This document shows positions 36,322-45,881 of a DNA stretch of 64,000 bases, one piece after another (within the stretch, counting starts at the first letter, position 1; the number at the start of each line of letters is the position of its first letter). The DNA comes from Bog-756 sp963699345 (GTDB lineage Bacteria > Actinomycetota > Acidimicrobiia > Acidimicrobiales > RAAP-2), in contig CAVOTL010000005.1 of assembly GCA_963699345.1 (NCBI GenBank), positions 1,426,001-1,490,000 on the forward strand. The letters are read 5' to 3'. The position numbers were made by a program, and so were the translations under genes. The notes under the pieces were generated by a model. It made no database searches and had not been told where the DNA came from. It saw only the letters and a list, made by a program, of their open reading frames with translations.

Positions 36322-37183
36322 GATCCGACCTCCGTCTCCAGCATCGATCCTGCGCTCCCGGGTCCCTCGGCCACCCGGCCGACCAGGAGCGCGGCCTGCA
36401 CCGTGGCGGCCACATCGTGCACCCGGACCATACCCGCCCCCCGGTGGAGCGCATACGTGGCGGTGGCCAGCGAACCCGGGAGACGCTGGTCGGCCGGCAC
36501 CGGCACGCCGTCGGGGCCGGCGCCGATCGACCCCGAGGAAGCCCTTGCGACTGGTCCCCACCAGGACCGGGTAGCCGGTGGCCACCAGCGCGTCGAGGCC
36601 GGCCAGCAGCTCGAGGTTGTGGTCCACGGTCTTGCCGAACCCGATGCCCGGGTCGATCCAGATCTCGCGCACCCCGGCGGCGGCCGCCCGGGCGGCCCGG
36701 TCGGCCAGCAGGTCCCGGACCTCGGCCACCACGTCGTCGTAGCGGGGGTCCTCCTGCATGGTGGTCGGGGTGCCCTGCCGGTGCATCGCCACCCAGCCCA
36801 CCCCGCACGCGGGCGGCCACCGGCCACAGCGACGCCGACACGTCGTTGACCAGGGTCGCCCCCGCCCCGACGGCGGCCTCGGCGACCGACGCCTTGGACG
36901 TGTCGATGGAGACCCGGACGTGGGGACTGAGGGCCTCCACCACCGGCAGGACCCGGCGCAGCTCCTCCTCGGCGGGCACCGCGGAGGCGCCCGGCCGGGT
37001 GGACTCGCCGCCCACGTCGACGATGTCCGCCCCCTCGTCGATCATCTCGAGGCCCCGGGCGACGGCCCGGTCCGGCTCCAGCCACCGGCCGCCGTCCGAG
37101 AACGAGTCCGGGGTGACGTTCAGGATCCCCATGACCAGGGCCCGGCCCGACGAGGCGGGGTCCGCTGTCGGGGTCTCGGCCAT
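36318..37183 (-). CDS. folP: Dihydropteroate synthase, frame breaks
   Basis: A TIM-barrel enzyme of about 285 residues condensing pterin pyrophosphate with p-aminobenzoate; target of sulfonamides. VMGILNVTPDSFSDGGRWL, DIVDVGGESTRPGAS, VRVSIDTSKASVAEAAVGAG, EIWIDPGIGFGKTVDHNLEL and VLVGTSRKGFLG cover the pterin and pABA sites. The end is VRVHDVAATVQAALLV. Extra bases lie near 36810, 36530 and possibly 36500. The ATG at 37183 starts 55 bp after folE. The stop overlaps the phosphatase-like gene by GTGA. Confidence 0.93.
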
Positions 37184-37238
37184 CGCCACCAGCGTAAACC
37201 AGCCCGTCGGGGCCCGCGACCGCCCGGTCGGCGCCGCC

Positions 37239-37803
37239 CTAGCGCCCGCGGACGAACTGCATGGCCTCGAAACGGGTGGAGGTGTCGCTCCGGAACAGGC
37301 CACGGACGGCGGAGGTGATGGTCGACGTCCCGGACTTCTTGACGCCCCGCATGGACATGCACAGGTGCTCGGCCTCGACGACCACCAGGACCCCCTTGGG
37401 ATCGAGGGCGTTCTCGATGGCGTCGGCGATCTGCGTGGTCATCCGCTCCTGCACCTGGAGGCGCTTGGCGAAGCCGTCGACCAGGCGGGCCAGCTTGGAC
37501 AGCCCGGTGATCCGCCCGTCGGACCCGGGGATGTAGGCCACGTGGGCCCGACCCGACGAACGGGACCATGTGGTGCTCGCACAGGGAGGCGAAGGGGATG
37601 TCCCGGACCATCACCATCTCGTCGTGGTCGGCGGCGAACGTGACCTCGAGGTGGTCGGCGGGGTTCTCCTCGAATCCGGCGAACAGCTCCTCGTACATCC
37701 GGGCCACCCGACCGGGCGTCATCAGCAGGCCGTCCCGCTCGGGGTCCTCGCCGAGGGCGGACAGGATCTCGAGGACCGCCGCTTCGATCCGCTTCGTGTC
37801 CAC
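37239..37803 (-). CDS. folE: GTP cyclohydrolase I, one frame break
   Basis: About 187 residues forming dihydroneopterin triphosphate from GTP. GLLMTPGRVARMYEELFAGF, the zinc ligand region FASLCEHHMVPF, GLSKLARLVDGFAKRLQVQE, and VVVEAEHLCMSMRGVKKSGT with the second zinc cysteine are standard. One extra base near 37555 separates the two frames (PF|VG..HVAYIPG). It starts at ATG 37803, 106 bp after hpt; in many actinobacteria ftsH occupies this junction, and here it does not. Confidence 0.95.
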
Positions 37804-37909
37804 AGCTCATCGTCGGGTCCACCTCTCCACTCGTCGGTCCCCCGGCGGGGTCCGGCATCCCGTTCTACCTGGTCGCCGGCCGTCACCCGTGCACCCCGGG
37901 GTGCGCAGC

Positions 37910-38490
37910 TCAGTCGTGGGGCCCGTCGTACGCGTGGATGGCCCGGAGATTGCGGTAGCGCTCGGCCACGTCCAACCCGTAGCCGATCACGAAGTCGGCG
38001 GGGATGGTGAAGCCCACGTAGCGGAGGTCGAGGGCGGTGCGCTGCTGGCCCTCCTTCACGAGCAGGGCACAGACCTCGAGGCTGGCCGGCTGGCGGGCCA
38101 TCAGGTAGCGCTGCAGATAGCTGAGGGTGAGGCCGGAGTCGACGATGTCCTCGACCACCAGCACGTGGCGGTCGAGCAGGTCGAGGTCGAGGTCCTTCAC
38201 GATCCGCACCACCCCCGAGGTGCGGGTGGCCGTGCCGTAGGACGAGACGGCCATGAAGTCGACCTCGCAGGGCAGCGCCACCGCCCGCGACAGGTCGGCC
38301 ATGAACATGAAGGCGCCCTTCAGCACCCCCACCAGCAGGGGCGGCCGGCCCTGGTAGTCGGCGGTGATGGCCGCGCCCAGCTCGGCGATGCGGGCCTGCA
38401 GGTCGAGCCTCGGAGACGATGACCCGCCCGACCGCGTCGCCGTCCTCGAGGCGCGGCGACGACTGGCAGGTCCGTCCCGGGCTCGGTCAC
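37910..38490 (-). CDS. hpt: Hypoxanthine phosphoribosyltransferase, frame breaks
   Basis: About 192 residues salvaging hypoxanthine/guanine with PRPP. LQARIAELGAAITADYQG, LVGVLKGAFMFMADLSRAV, SSYGTATRTSGVVRIVKDLD and the PRPP loop VLVVEDIVDSGLTLSYL are present, ending with FVIGYGLDVAERYRNL. The N-terminal 30 residues (VTEPGTDLPVVA, then GRVIVSE) are in other frames through extra bases near 38450 and 38410. The GTG start overlaps the tilS stop by GTGA, the normal tilS-hpt coupling. Confidence 0.92.
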
Positions 38491-39443
38491 GTCACGACTG
38501 TACCGGAGCCCCGGGACCCCCGGCGGGCCCGCGGGCCAGGCGGCCCCCGAGATCGGGTGACCCGGACCCCTCCGGGCACCTCGGTGGCCCGCCGCTCCAG
38601 CCGGGCGACCGCCAGGACCCGGTCGACGGCGTCGGCCGGCGGCGGGTACGGGCCGGCGTCGGTCAGCCAGCCCCGCACCGCCCGACGGGCCTGGGCGGCC
38701 GGTGCCGCGGCCAGGGCGGCCGCGTCGGTCGGGTCGAGCAGGTCGGCGACGGTGTCGAGCAGGTCGGCGTCGCCGGCCAGCAGTCCGGCCTGGCGGGCCA
38801 GGACGGGCACGACGTCGCGGCCGGCGATCTCCGAGCACAGCGGGAGCAGTTCGGCCCGGACCCGGTTGCGCCGGAAGCGGGGGTCCCCGTTCGTCGGGTC
38901 CCGCACCGGGTCGCAGGCCCAGGTGGGCGCACAGCCCGACCGTCTCGGACCGCCGCAGCCCGAGGAGGGGGTGGGTCGGCCCGGTGCGCATGCCGGCCAG
39001 CCCGTGGACGCCCGCGCCCCGCAGCAGGTTGAGGAGCACCGTCTCGGCCTGGTCGTCGGCGGTGTGCCCGGTGGCCGCCCCGGGGCCGAGCGCGCGCGTG
39101 GCGGGCGTCCCGGGCCCGGGCCTCGAGGTTCGGACCGTCGGGAACGATCCACCCGGACGGCGCGGAAGGCGGCTCCGAAGCGGGCGGCGGCGGCGGCCAC
39201 CACGTCGGCCTCCGCCGCCGACCCGGGGCGCAGTCCGTGGTCGACGTGGACGGCGGTGACGTCGCACCCGGCGGCCCGGGCCAGGACCAGGAGCGCCAGG
39301 GAGTCGGGGCCGCCCGAGACCCCGCAGACCAGCGGCGACCCGGCCGGTGGGAACGGGCAGCGGGCCACCAGGTCGGCGACCACCGGGTCGCGTGCGGGAT
39401 CCCGGCGGCGACCGGCCGTCGGACCGGACTCCGGCCGGCTCAT
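38487..39443 (-). CDS. tilS: tRNA(Ile)-lysidine synthetase, frame breaks
   Basis: About 318 residues modifying C34 of tRNA-Ile(CAU) with lysine. The PP-loop is LVCGVSGGPDSLALLVLARA. VTAVHVDHGLRPGS, ATGHTADDQAETVLLNLLRG and RDPTNGDPRFRRNRVRAELLP are diagnostic. The C-terminal region is short, as in actinobacterial forms. Extra bases lie near 39140 and 38908. The ATG is 4 bp after the zincin gene stop; the 3' end overlaps hpt by GTGA. Confidence 0.92.
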   Translation of the reverse strand: MSRPESGPTAGRRRDPARDPVVADLVARCPFPPAGSPLVCGVSGGPDSLALLVLARAAGCDVTAVHVDHGLRPGSAAEADVVAAAAARFGAAFRAVRVDRSRRSEPRGPGPGRPPRARSAPGRPPGTPPTTRPRRCSSTCCGARASTGWPACAPGRPTPSSGCGGPRRSGCAPTWACDPVRDPTNGDPRFRRNRVRAELLPLCSEIAGRDVVPVLARQAGLLAGDADLLDTVADLLDPTDAAALAAAPAAQARRAVRGWLTDAGPYPPPADAVDRVLAVARLERRATEVPGGVRVTRSRGPPGPRARRGSRGSGTVVT

Positions 39444-39447
39444 CGGC

Positions 39448-40603
39448 TCAGGAGACGAGGGACGGCGTCGTGGCGCCGCCGACCCGGGCGATCCAGGAGG
39501 CGGGATCGCGGATCTCCTCGAGCGACGGGAGCCACTCGGGGCCCCGCCAGGCGTTGTCGAGCAGGACCGTCCCGCCCTCCTCCTCGACGGCGGCGATGAA
39601 CCGCTCCCCCTCCTCGTACTGCCGCAGCTTGGCCTCGATCCCGATCAGCTGCTGGAGCAGTCGGGACAGGCCGTGGGCCTGCTTGCGGCGGGCGCGCAGC
39701 ACGCTCGAGAAGTGGGCGGCACTCGGGATGTCGGCGGCTCCGGCCCGGTCCATGGTGACGTCGCCGTGCCCTTCGAGCAGGCTCATCAGGGCCTGGATCC
39801 GGTGCAGTCCCTCGAGCTGCTCGGGGGTGGCCACCAGGCCGAGGGCACCGTTGTCCTCCAGCGGGTTCCGTCCGGCCCGGATCTCGTCGGCCATCCGCTT
39901 GACGGCCCCGGCGATCCGGCCGGGATCGGGTTCGAGGGAGCCGATCCCCTCCTCCACCAGCGACACGAAGTAGTCGCGCATCCACGGGATGGCCGTGAAC
40001 TGGCAGCGGTGGGTGACCTCGTGGAGGGCCAGCCACAGGCGGAACTCCCGGGGCTCGAAGCCGTGCTGGCGCTCGAGGGCGACCACGTTCGGGCCCACGA
40101 AGTAGACCAGGTCCTGCTCGTCGGCCGCGTCCTCGGTCAACAGCAGGTCGTACTGGCCGAGCACACGGGTCGAGAGCCAGCCCGAGGACGACCCCCATCT
40201 GGGCACCGGTGGCCGTCCGGCCGGCCGTGGCCAGCGGGCCCGAGATCCGGGTCAGGACGGCGTTCGAGCCCGACAGCCGGGTGGGGTCGAGCCGGTCGAG
40301 GTGGGGGCCGAGCAGCCGCTGGAAGCTGGCGACGTTGGCGTGGACCCAGCCGGTCCGGTCCGTCACCCGGGCCCGGGCGGGCCCGGCGGCCGAGCGCAGG
40401 CCGGTGGAGGCGGCCACCAGCTCCTCGGCCTGGGCGGTCAGCTCCTCGAACTCGGCCTGGAGCAGGTCGGGACGGTACGGGGCCGGCATCCGGGCCCGGC
40501 CCCCCACCCAGGCCGCCACCTTCTCGGCGGTGTCCCAGCCCACGGCGCCGTGTCCCTCCGGCTCGTCGTCCAAGAGGGGCGGTGCGGCATCGGCGAGCGT
40601 CAC
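39448..40603 (-). CDS. Zinc-dependent metalloprotease-like (zincin_2) protein, one frame break
   Basis: About 384 residues of the actinobacterial family often labelled coenzyme F420 biosynthesis-associated or hydrolase. AGPARARVTDRTGWVHANVASF and GPHLDRL form the helical N-terminal half. WLSTRVLGQYDLLL, YFVGPNVVALERQHGF and the zinc motif RLWLALHEVTHRCQF (HEVTH) lie in the second half, followed by the C-terminal domain. One extra base near 40182. GTG 40603 sits 13 nt after the first base of TACACT, indicating a leaderless mRNA and the head of the tilS-hpt-fol-pan-nad operon. Substrate unknown. Confidence 0.8.
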
Positions 40604-40610
40604 GCGGACC

Positions 40611-40616
40611 AGTGTA
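40611..40616 (-). promoter_or_regulatory. -10 box (TACACT) at the head of the cofactor operon
   Basis: TACACT followed by 7 nt and the GTG at 40603; no Shine-Dalgarno; leaderless geometry shared with other genes in the window. Confidence 0.5.
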
Positions 40617-40655
40617 GGGACGCGGGACCGTTCCCGGGGTCCCGGGGGCGGTCGG

Positions 40656-40919
40656 TCAGTCGGAGGCGGTGGCGCTCTCCTCGCGCAGCGCCCGGGCCAC
40701 CCGCTCGCGCAGGGCGTCGGGGACGTGGTCCTGGCACCGGTTCGCCAACATCTTGCGCAGCTCCTGCTCGAATCCGTAGGCCCCCACGCAGGGACCGCAC
40801 AGGTCGAGGTGCCGGGCGATCTCGATCCGCCGCTGCTCGGTCAGCTCGCCGTCGAGGTAGAAGTAGAGCCGTTCGATGGTCTGGTCACAACTGACGAAGC
40901 CCGCCGGCATCTCGGGCAT
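40656..40919 (-). CDS. rsrA: Mycothiol-system anti-sigma factor (RsrA-like)
   Basis: 87 residues of the ZAS (zinc anti-sigma) family. SCDQTIERLYFYLDGELTEQ precedes the HLDLCGPCVGAYGF motif (HxxxCxxC), whose cysteines release zinc and the sigma factor on disulfide stress. It lies directly downstream of sigR on the same strand with a 57-bp gap, the standard sigR-rsrA pair. An arginine-rich C-terminal helix ends the protein. Intact. It links thiol oxidation to transcription in a cell that appears to make both mycothiol (inferred from the family) and ergothioneine (egtB/egtD). Confidence 0.93.
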   Translation of the reverse strand: MPEMPAGFVSCDQTIERLYFYLDGELTEQRRIEIARHLDLCGPCVGAYGFEQELRKMLANRCQDHVPDALRERVARALREESATASD

Positions 40920-40976
40920 ACCGCGTGCCCGGGCCCGCTACACCGTCTCCATCTCGTTCCATCGGCAGTCTCCCCA

Positions 40977-41555
40977 CTACCTCGCCTCGTCGGAGGCCCC
41001 GACGAGGCCTCGCGACCTTCCGACATCGACCAACGCCTTCTGCAGGGCTTTTCTTCCTCGATGGATCCTGCTCATGACGGTACCGATCGGCACGTCCGTG
41101 ATCTCGGCGATCTCCTTGTAGGAGAAACCCTCCACGTCGGCCAGCAGCACGGCGATCCGGAAGGTGTCCGGCAGCGACTCGATGGCCGCCTTCACGTCGG
41201 TGTCGGTGAACCGGTCGAGTGCCTCGTCCTCGGCACTGCGTCCCAGGCCGGCCGAGGGATCACCCGCCAGGTGGTGGTAGAGGTACAGGTCCTCGACGTC
41301 CTCCACGTCGGCGATCTCGGGGCGGCGCTTCTTGGCCCGGTACGTGTTGATGTACGTGTTGGTGAGGATCCGGTAGAGCCACGCCTTCAGGTTGGTGCCC
41401 GCCTCGAAGGAGCCGAAGGCCCGGTACGCCTTCAGATAGGTCTCCTGGACGAGGTCCTCGGCGTCGGCCGGATTCCGGGTCATGCGCAACGCCGCCGTGT
41501 ACAGGGCGGGCATGTACTCCATGGCGAGGTCGGAGAACTGCTCCTGATCGGCCAT
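40977..41555 (-). CDS. sigR: ECF sigma factor SigR/SigH
   Basis: 192 residues. Region 2 (YMPALYTAALRMTRNPADAEDLVQETYLKAYRAF split over helices, WLYRILTNTYINTYRAKKRRP) and region 4 (IESLPDTFRIAVLLADVEGFSYKEIAEITDVPIGTVMSRIHRGRK) match the SigR group. An acidic linker lies between. It directs the thiol-oxidative-stress regulon and is held by RsrA. A TAGGGT -10 box ends 6 nt before the ATG, so one transcript is probably leaderless. I could not find a classical GGGAAT/GTT autoregulatory promoter upstream. Intact frame. Confidence 0.95.
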   Translation of the reverse strand: MADQEQFSDLAMEYMPALYTAALRMTRNPADAEDLVQETYLKAYRAFGSFEAGTNLKAWLYRILTNTYINTYRAKKRRPEIADVEDVEDLYLYHHLAGDPSAGLGRSAEDEALDRFTDTDVKAAIESLPDTFRIAVLLADVEGFSYKEIAEITDVPIGTVMSRIHRGRKALQKALVDVGRSRGLVGASDEAR

Positions 41556-41561
41556 GGGGCC

Positions 41562-41567
41562 ACCCTA
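41562..41567 (-). promoter_or_regulatory. -10 box (TAGGGT) of sigR
   Basis: TAGGGT then 6 nt then the ATG at 41555; leaderless spacing. Confidence 0.45.
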
Positions 41568-41624
41568 CACATCGGGGGTGACACGATCCGTCGCGTGCAC
41601 GGGAGGGGTGGGGACCGGCCGGGC

Positions 41625-42380
41625 CTACGGCGCGATCCCGACGACCGGCTGACCGGTGGCGGTGCCCTCCGCCGAACCGTAGAAGGCGGCGTCCCCGAAG
41701 GCGAACACCCCGCCGTCGGCCGGCCACCAGCCAGTAGCCCTGCCCGTCCGGGGTGGCCGCCATGCCCACGATCGGTTGGTTGAGCACCAGGCCGCCGGTC
41801 GATCCGTAGAACGCGGCGTCACCGAAGGCGAAGACCCCGCCGTCGGCGGCCACCAGCCAGTAGCCCCTGCCGTCCGGGGTGGCGGCCATGCCCGACGATG
41901 GGCTGGTTGAGCACCAGGTCGCCGGCCGATCCGAAGAAGCCGGCGTCCCCGAAGGCGAACACGCCACCGTCGGAGGCGGCCAGCCAGTAGCCCTTGCCGT
42001 CCGGGGTGGCGGCCATGCCCACCACCGGCTTGTTGAGGGTCAGGGCCCCGGTCGAGCCGACGTAGGGGGCGTCACCGGTGGCGAAGATGCCGCCGTCGGC
42101 CCCGACCAGCCAGTAGCCGTCGGCCGTCCGGGGTGGAGGCCATGCCGACGATCGGCGCGTTGAGGCCCATGCCACCGGTCGATCCCAGGAAGGGCGCGTC
42201 CCCGAAGGCGAAGATCCCCCCGTCGGCGGCCACCAGCCAGTAGCCGTCGCCGTCCGGGGTGGAGGCCATGCCGACGATGGGCCGGTTGAGATCGAGGGCG
42301 CCGTCGGGCCCGTAGGACCGGTCGGTCCCGTACGTGAAGACCTGGGCGGCCGAGGTCACCATCCGGTAGCCCGTCCCCGT
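41625..42380 (-). repeat. Six 126-bp (42-residue) coding tandem repeats
   Basis: Within the 3' end of the glycosidase-like gene, about six units follow each other with the pattern GYWLVAADGGVFAFGDAAFY, GSTGG, LNQPIVGMAATPDG. The first unit (TGYRMVTSAAQVFTYG) is divergent. Between near-identical units one sees single extra bases at about 41720, 41889 and 42127 that break the frame. Confidence 0.9.
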
Positions 42381-45300
42381 GTCGTCGGCGGGGGGCTGGG
42401 TGGTCGAGGTGGTGGTCGACGGACTGGTGGTCGACGTCGTGTCCGTGGTCGAAGGGGGGACCGTCGACGTGGTGGTCGGGGGGTCCGTGCTGGTGGTGGT
42501 CGGGGGTTCCGTGGTGGTCGTGGTGCCGCCTCCCGTCCCCCCGCCGGAACCGCCGAGCAGGGCGGGCAGCGCGGTGCCGTCCACGACGGACGGCCCACCC
42601 GATCCGGCGTAGGCCTCGATGCTGTGCAGGAACGCCGGGGCGATCTGCGTCGGTGACCACCACGGCGGGATGCCGCCGCCGTAGTACCCGCCGAAGTCGA
42701 CCTCGCTGACGTCGATGCGGATGCCGGAGGCCGCCACCGGCGGGAAGGTGAACTGCAGGATGTGGTCCCGGTACTGGTCCGTCTCGGTGGCCACCCCGAC
42801 CCATCCGTCGCCCGGCTCGTCCACGGACAGGGTGTACGCCCGCACCGAGGAGGCCACCGAGCCGTTGGACTGCGTGTCGACCAGGATCCGGTCGATGGTC
42901 GTGGTCCGGGCGAAGGTGTCGGTCAGGCTCGGCGTGGTGTCGCCGCTCGCCGACGACCAGCCGAGGCCGTTCCCCACCGGATCGCCGGCGATGGCCGCCG
43001 AGGCGGTTCCGCTCGACGCCGTGGCCGTGGCCCCCGCGGCGGCCGACGCCACGTCGGTGCCGTAGGACTCGGTGGCTCCGACCTTCAGCGTGTCACCGGT
43101 CGGGTACTCCAGGTAGGTGACCTGGTTCGACAACGGGACGCTGTACGTCGTGCCCGACGTCGGCCTGGGCGGTGCTGGCGCCGCCGTACTCGTCGGTGAC
43201 CTCGACCGGCACGGTGGTCCCCCCCGGCGACGTGGCCGTGACCGTCGCCGTCACCGGGAGGCCGTCGGTCCACACCGCGGTCAGGTCGGTGGTCCCTCCC
43301 GACCTCGGCCCGAAGTCGGCGCGGTAGGCGTGGGGGATGCCGGTCGACGGCATGGATTCGTACGCCCGGCCCGCCAGCATGCCCGAGGTCGTCATGGTGG
43401 CGAGGGCGGAGGGCTTCACGTAGTCCTCCGCGTCGCTGGTCTGGATGAGCGAGAAGCTCACGCCGTCGTTGCCCCACGCCCCCTCGTCGAAGAAGTAGTT
43501 CTCGACCGGGCACACCGAGGACCTTCTGCCAGATGAGCGACCGGGCCATGTTGTCGGCCTGCGACAGGAAGTCGTAGTCACCGTCGCTCCACCAGCCGAC
43601 CTCGGTGAACCACAGGGGCTTGGATCCGAGCAGCGCCTGCAACTGCTCGATCTGGGCGGCCATCCCGTCCTCTTCGTAGGAGTCGTCGGAGCCCGTGTAG
43701 GGGTGGATGGCCGCCACGTCCATCCAGGCCAGGCCACCGGCGGCGATCACCTGCTGCCACCACCACGGCACCGGCTCGAGCGAGGAGCCGCCCAGGACCG
43801 TCGACGTCGATCCCGGCTCGACCGACTTGACCGCGTCGTAGAACGGTTCGAGGACCTCGGTGGCGTAGGTCGCGCCGTTGGCCCACCCGTTGTTGTTGGA
43901 CTCGTTCCACGGCTCCCACATGGTGACCGGGGCGCACGCACCACAGCCGGTGGGGACCGTCGCGTAGTGGGCGACGATGGCCGCCACGTCGGCCTTCCAG
44001 TAGCCGTCGTCCACCAGGGCCGTCGGCACCGGGATCACCGGCGCTCACCTGGATCCAGTAGGCCACGTGGTCCTGGACGGCCTCGTAGGCCGCCTTGTAG
44101 GGGTCGGTGCTCGACCCGGCGAAGGTGAGGGCGGAGGCCCCGCAGGTGGCGGCCGTCGGGGCCGACGCACTGCAGTCGGGCAGCACCGAGCTCCAGTCGA
44201 TGGTCGTCAGGCTGCGCAGTCCGGTGAGGCCGAGCTGGGAGGTGAGGGCGACGCCCCGGGGGTCGGCCGGGCCACCGGAGCCGGAACCGGACGGGAGGGT
44301 GGCGAAGTCGAGACGGTCGCCGGCGGCGCCCACGGTGTAGGGCATGCAGGTCGTCCCGAGCGTCGTGGGTGGGGACGTCGAGGTGTCGAGCAGCGAGGCC
44401 TGGACCTCGTAGGGCCCCGGGGCGGTGTCGGCACTCGGCAGGTCGAGCGGCACCGAGGCGAGGCCCGTGGCCGTCGTCGGCAGGGCCTCGACGGTGGGGG
44501 TGGGCACCGTCTCGGCGGTCAGGGAGGCATCGCTCTCCACCGAGTACGACAGCTCGAGGTGGCCGGCCTGCGAGGTCCACCAGGGGTCGAACGTGGCGTC
44601 GACGGTCGGCGTCGTCCCGGCGGCGAAGTAGTTGCCGGTGGCCGGGGTGGCGAGTCCCGCCCCCCAGCCCAGCTTGTCCGACGGCGCCTGGATGGCGTCG
44701 AGGTAGTCGTCGACGCTCGATCAGGCTGAACGACGAGATGGCGTCGGCCCCGCCGTCGAAGGGGGGTCCGCTCTGGAAGTAGAACGTGTCGCCCACCAGG
44801 GCGAAGTTCCATCCGCCGAAGTCGAGGGTTCCACCGAGCGTCGTCGAACCCTCGAGGAGGCCGGCGGGCGACGTGGCCTCCATGGTGTAGAGCGGGTCGG
44901 CCGTGTAGATGGTGCCGTCGGGGCCCTGGACCGCCTGGGCCGGATAGTAGAACTGCTGGCCCGAACCGGTGTGGACGTCGTTCCCCTCGATGTGGGAGGC
45001 GCCGAACGTCGACAGCACCTTCCCGGTGGAGCTGACCGTCTCGACGTAGCCGTTCGCCGAGTAGAGGAGGTCGCCGTCGGACTCCTGGGTCACGAATCCG
45101 TTGTCGATGAGCGGGAACGTGCCCGACGCGGCGCCGTTCGACGGGCTCAGGATCACGCTCGACGACGATGTTCTGGACGAAGCTCGCCACCACCTCGAAC
45201 GCAGGCCCCCGAGCCGACGCCGAAGATGCCGGTCGGATTGTCGTCACCCGGGTCCACCGACCACAGCAGGGTCCCCGACGGCGAGAACTTGTCGACCTTC

Positions 45301-45712
45301 TGGCCGTAGTAGGACGACAGGTAGATGTTGCCCGACGGATCGATGACCGGCGTGTTGGCGTAGCTCTTGGTGAACAGGGCGGGCAGCGCGAAGGCGCTCT
45401 GTTCGGCGCCGGACAGCGAGTACGTCACGAGCTGGGTGCCGTTGTCGACGTAGAGCGCGGACGACGTGGCGGCGAAGTCGGTGACGCCGCCCGACGGCGT
45501 GACCACCTTCGACACCGGTGCGGTGGGCAGCGAGGTGGAGGAGGGCCCGAGGACCGCCGCCGGGTCGGTCGTCGTGCAGATGGGACTGACCTCGGGCCGC
45601 GGTGGGCGCGGCGGGGGACCCGGGGATCTGGGGGGTGGGGGCACCGGCCCCGAAGGCCAGCACGAGACCCGTCGGACACGGACGCGAGGACCACCAACGT
45701 GGCGGCGGCCAT
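41625..45712 (-). CDS. Large secreted glycosidase-like protein with C-terminal GYWLVAADGG repeats, many frame breaks
   Basis: About 1350 residues pieced together from many frames. A hydrophobic signal-like start (MAAATLVVLASV, TGLVLAFG) is followed by a beta-propeller-like region (VIDPSGNIYLSSYYGQKVDK, GPDGTIYTADPLYTM). A Thr/Ser-rich beta region (about 44.1-44.7 kb) comes next. A TIM-barrel with clan GH-A signatures follows: VTMWEPWNESNNNGWANG (acid/base glutamate) and KPLWFTEVGWWSDGDY (nucleophile glutamate), with AAIHPYTGSDDS between. An F5/8-type discoidin-like beta domain (ATASSGTASAAIAGDPVGNG, then FPPVAASGIRIDVSEV) and a Thr/Pro linker lead to six C-terminal repeats. The repeats resemble those of secreted acidimicrobial proteins. 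Likely a wall-associated polysaccharide hydrolase; substrate not predictable. Confidence 0.75.
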
Positions 45713-45808
45713 CGCTACAAAGGCTTTTCCGGACGGCAACCTGCCCGATGCCCGCTGGTCCTCAGTTCGACGGTGCCCACCGCGCCACCAGCATGGCCCA
45801 GATCCCCT

Positions 45809-45828
45809 CCGGGGGGTCGCACCCCCGG
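45809..45828 (-). terminator. Hairpin after the oxidoreductase gene
   Basis: A 7-bp GC stem CCGGGGG/CCCCCGG with a 6-nt loop between the oxidoreductase stop and the glycosidase start; no U-tract. Confidence 0.4.
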
Positions 45829-45881
45829 TTGACCAGGGAGGATGCCACCCCCGTGGCGCCATCCGGCGCCCGGTCCCCGGT

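Noticed and set aside
31395..38490. Cofactor operon as a set of pseudogenes or as programmed frameshift genes
   Set aside because: All breaks are single extra bases, residues on both sides join without loss, and no slippery site with a stimulatory structure recurs; sequence error is simpler.
41625..42380. CRISPR-like array
   Set aside because: The 126-bp units are coding repeats with no alternation of short repeats and unique spacers, and no cas genes are present.
45713..45800. Possible c-di-GMP (GEMM) riboswitch before the glycosidase gene, from a GGTTGCC...AAAAGCC stretch
   Set aside because: The order and spacing of the GEMM core (GGGCAAACC, GGGACGCAAAGCC, tetraloop receptor) are not met.
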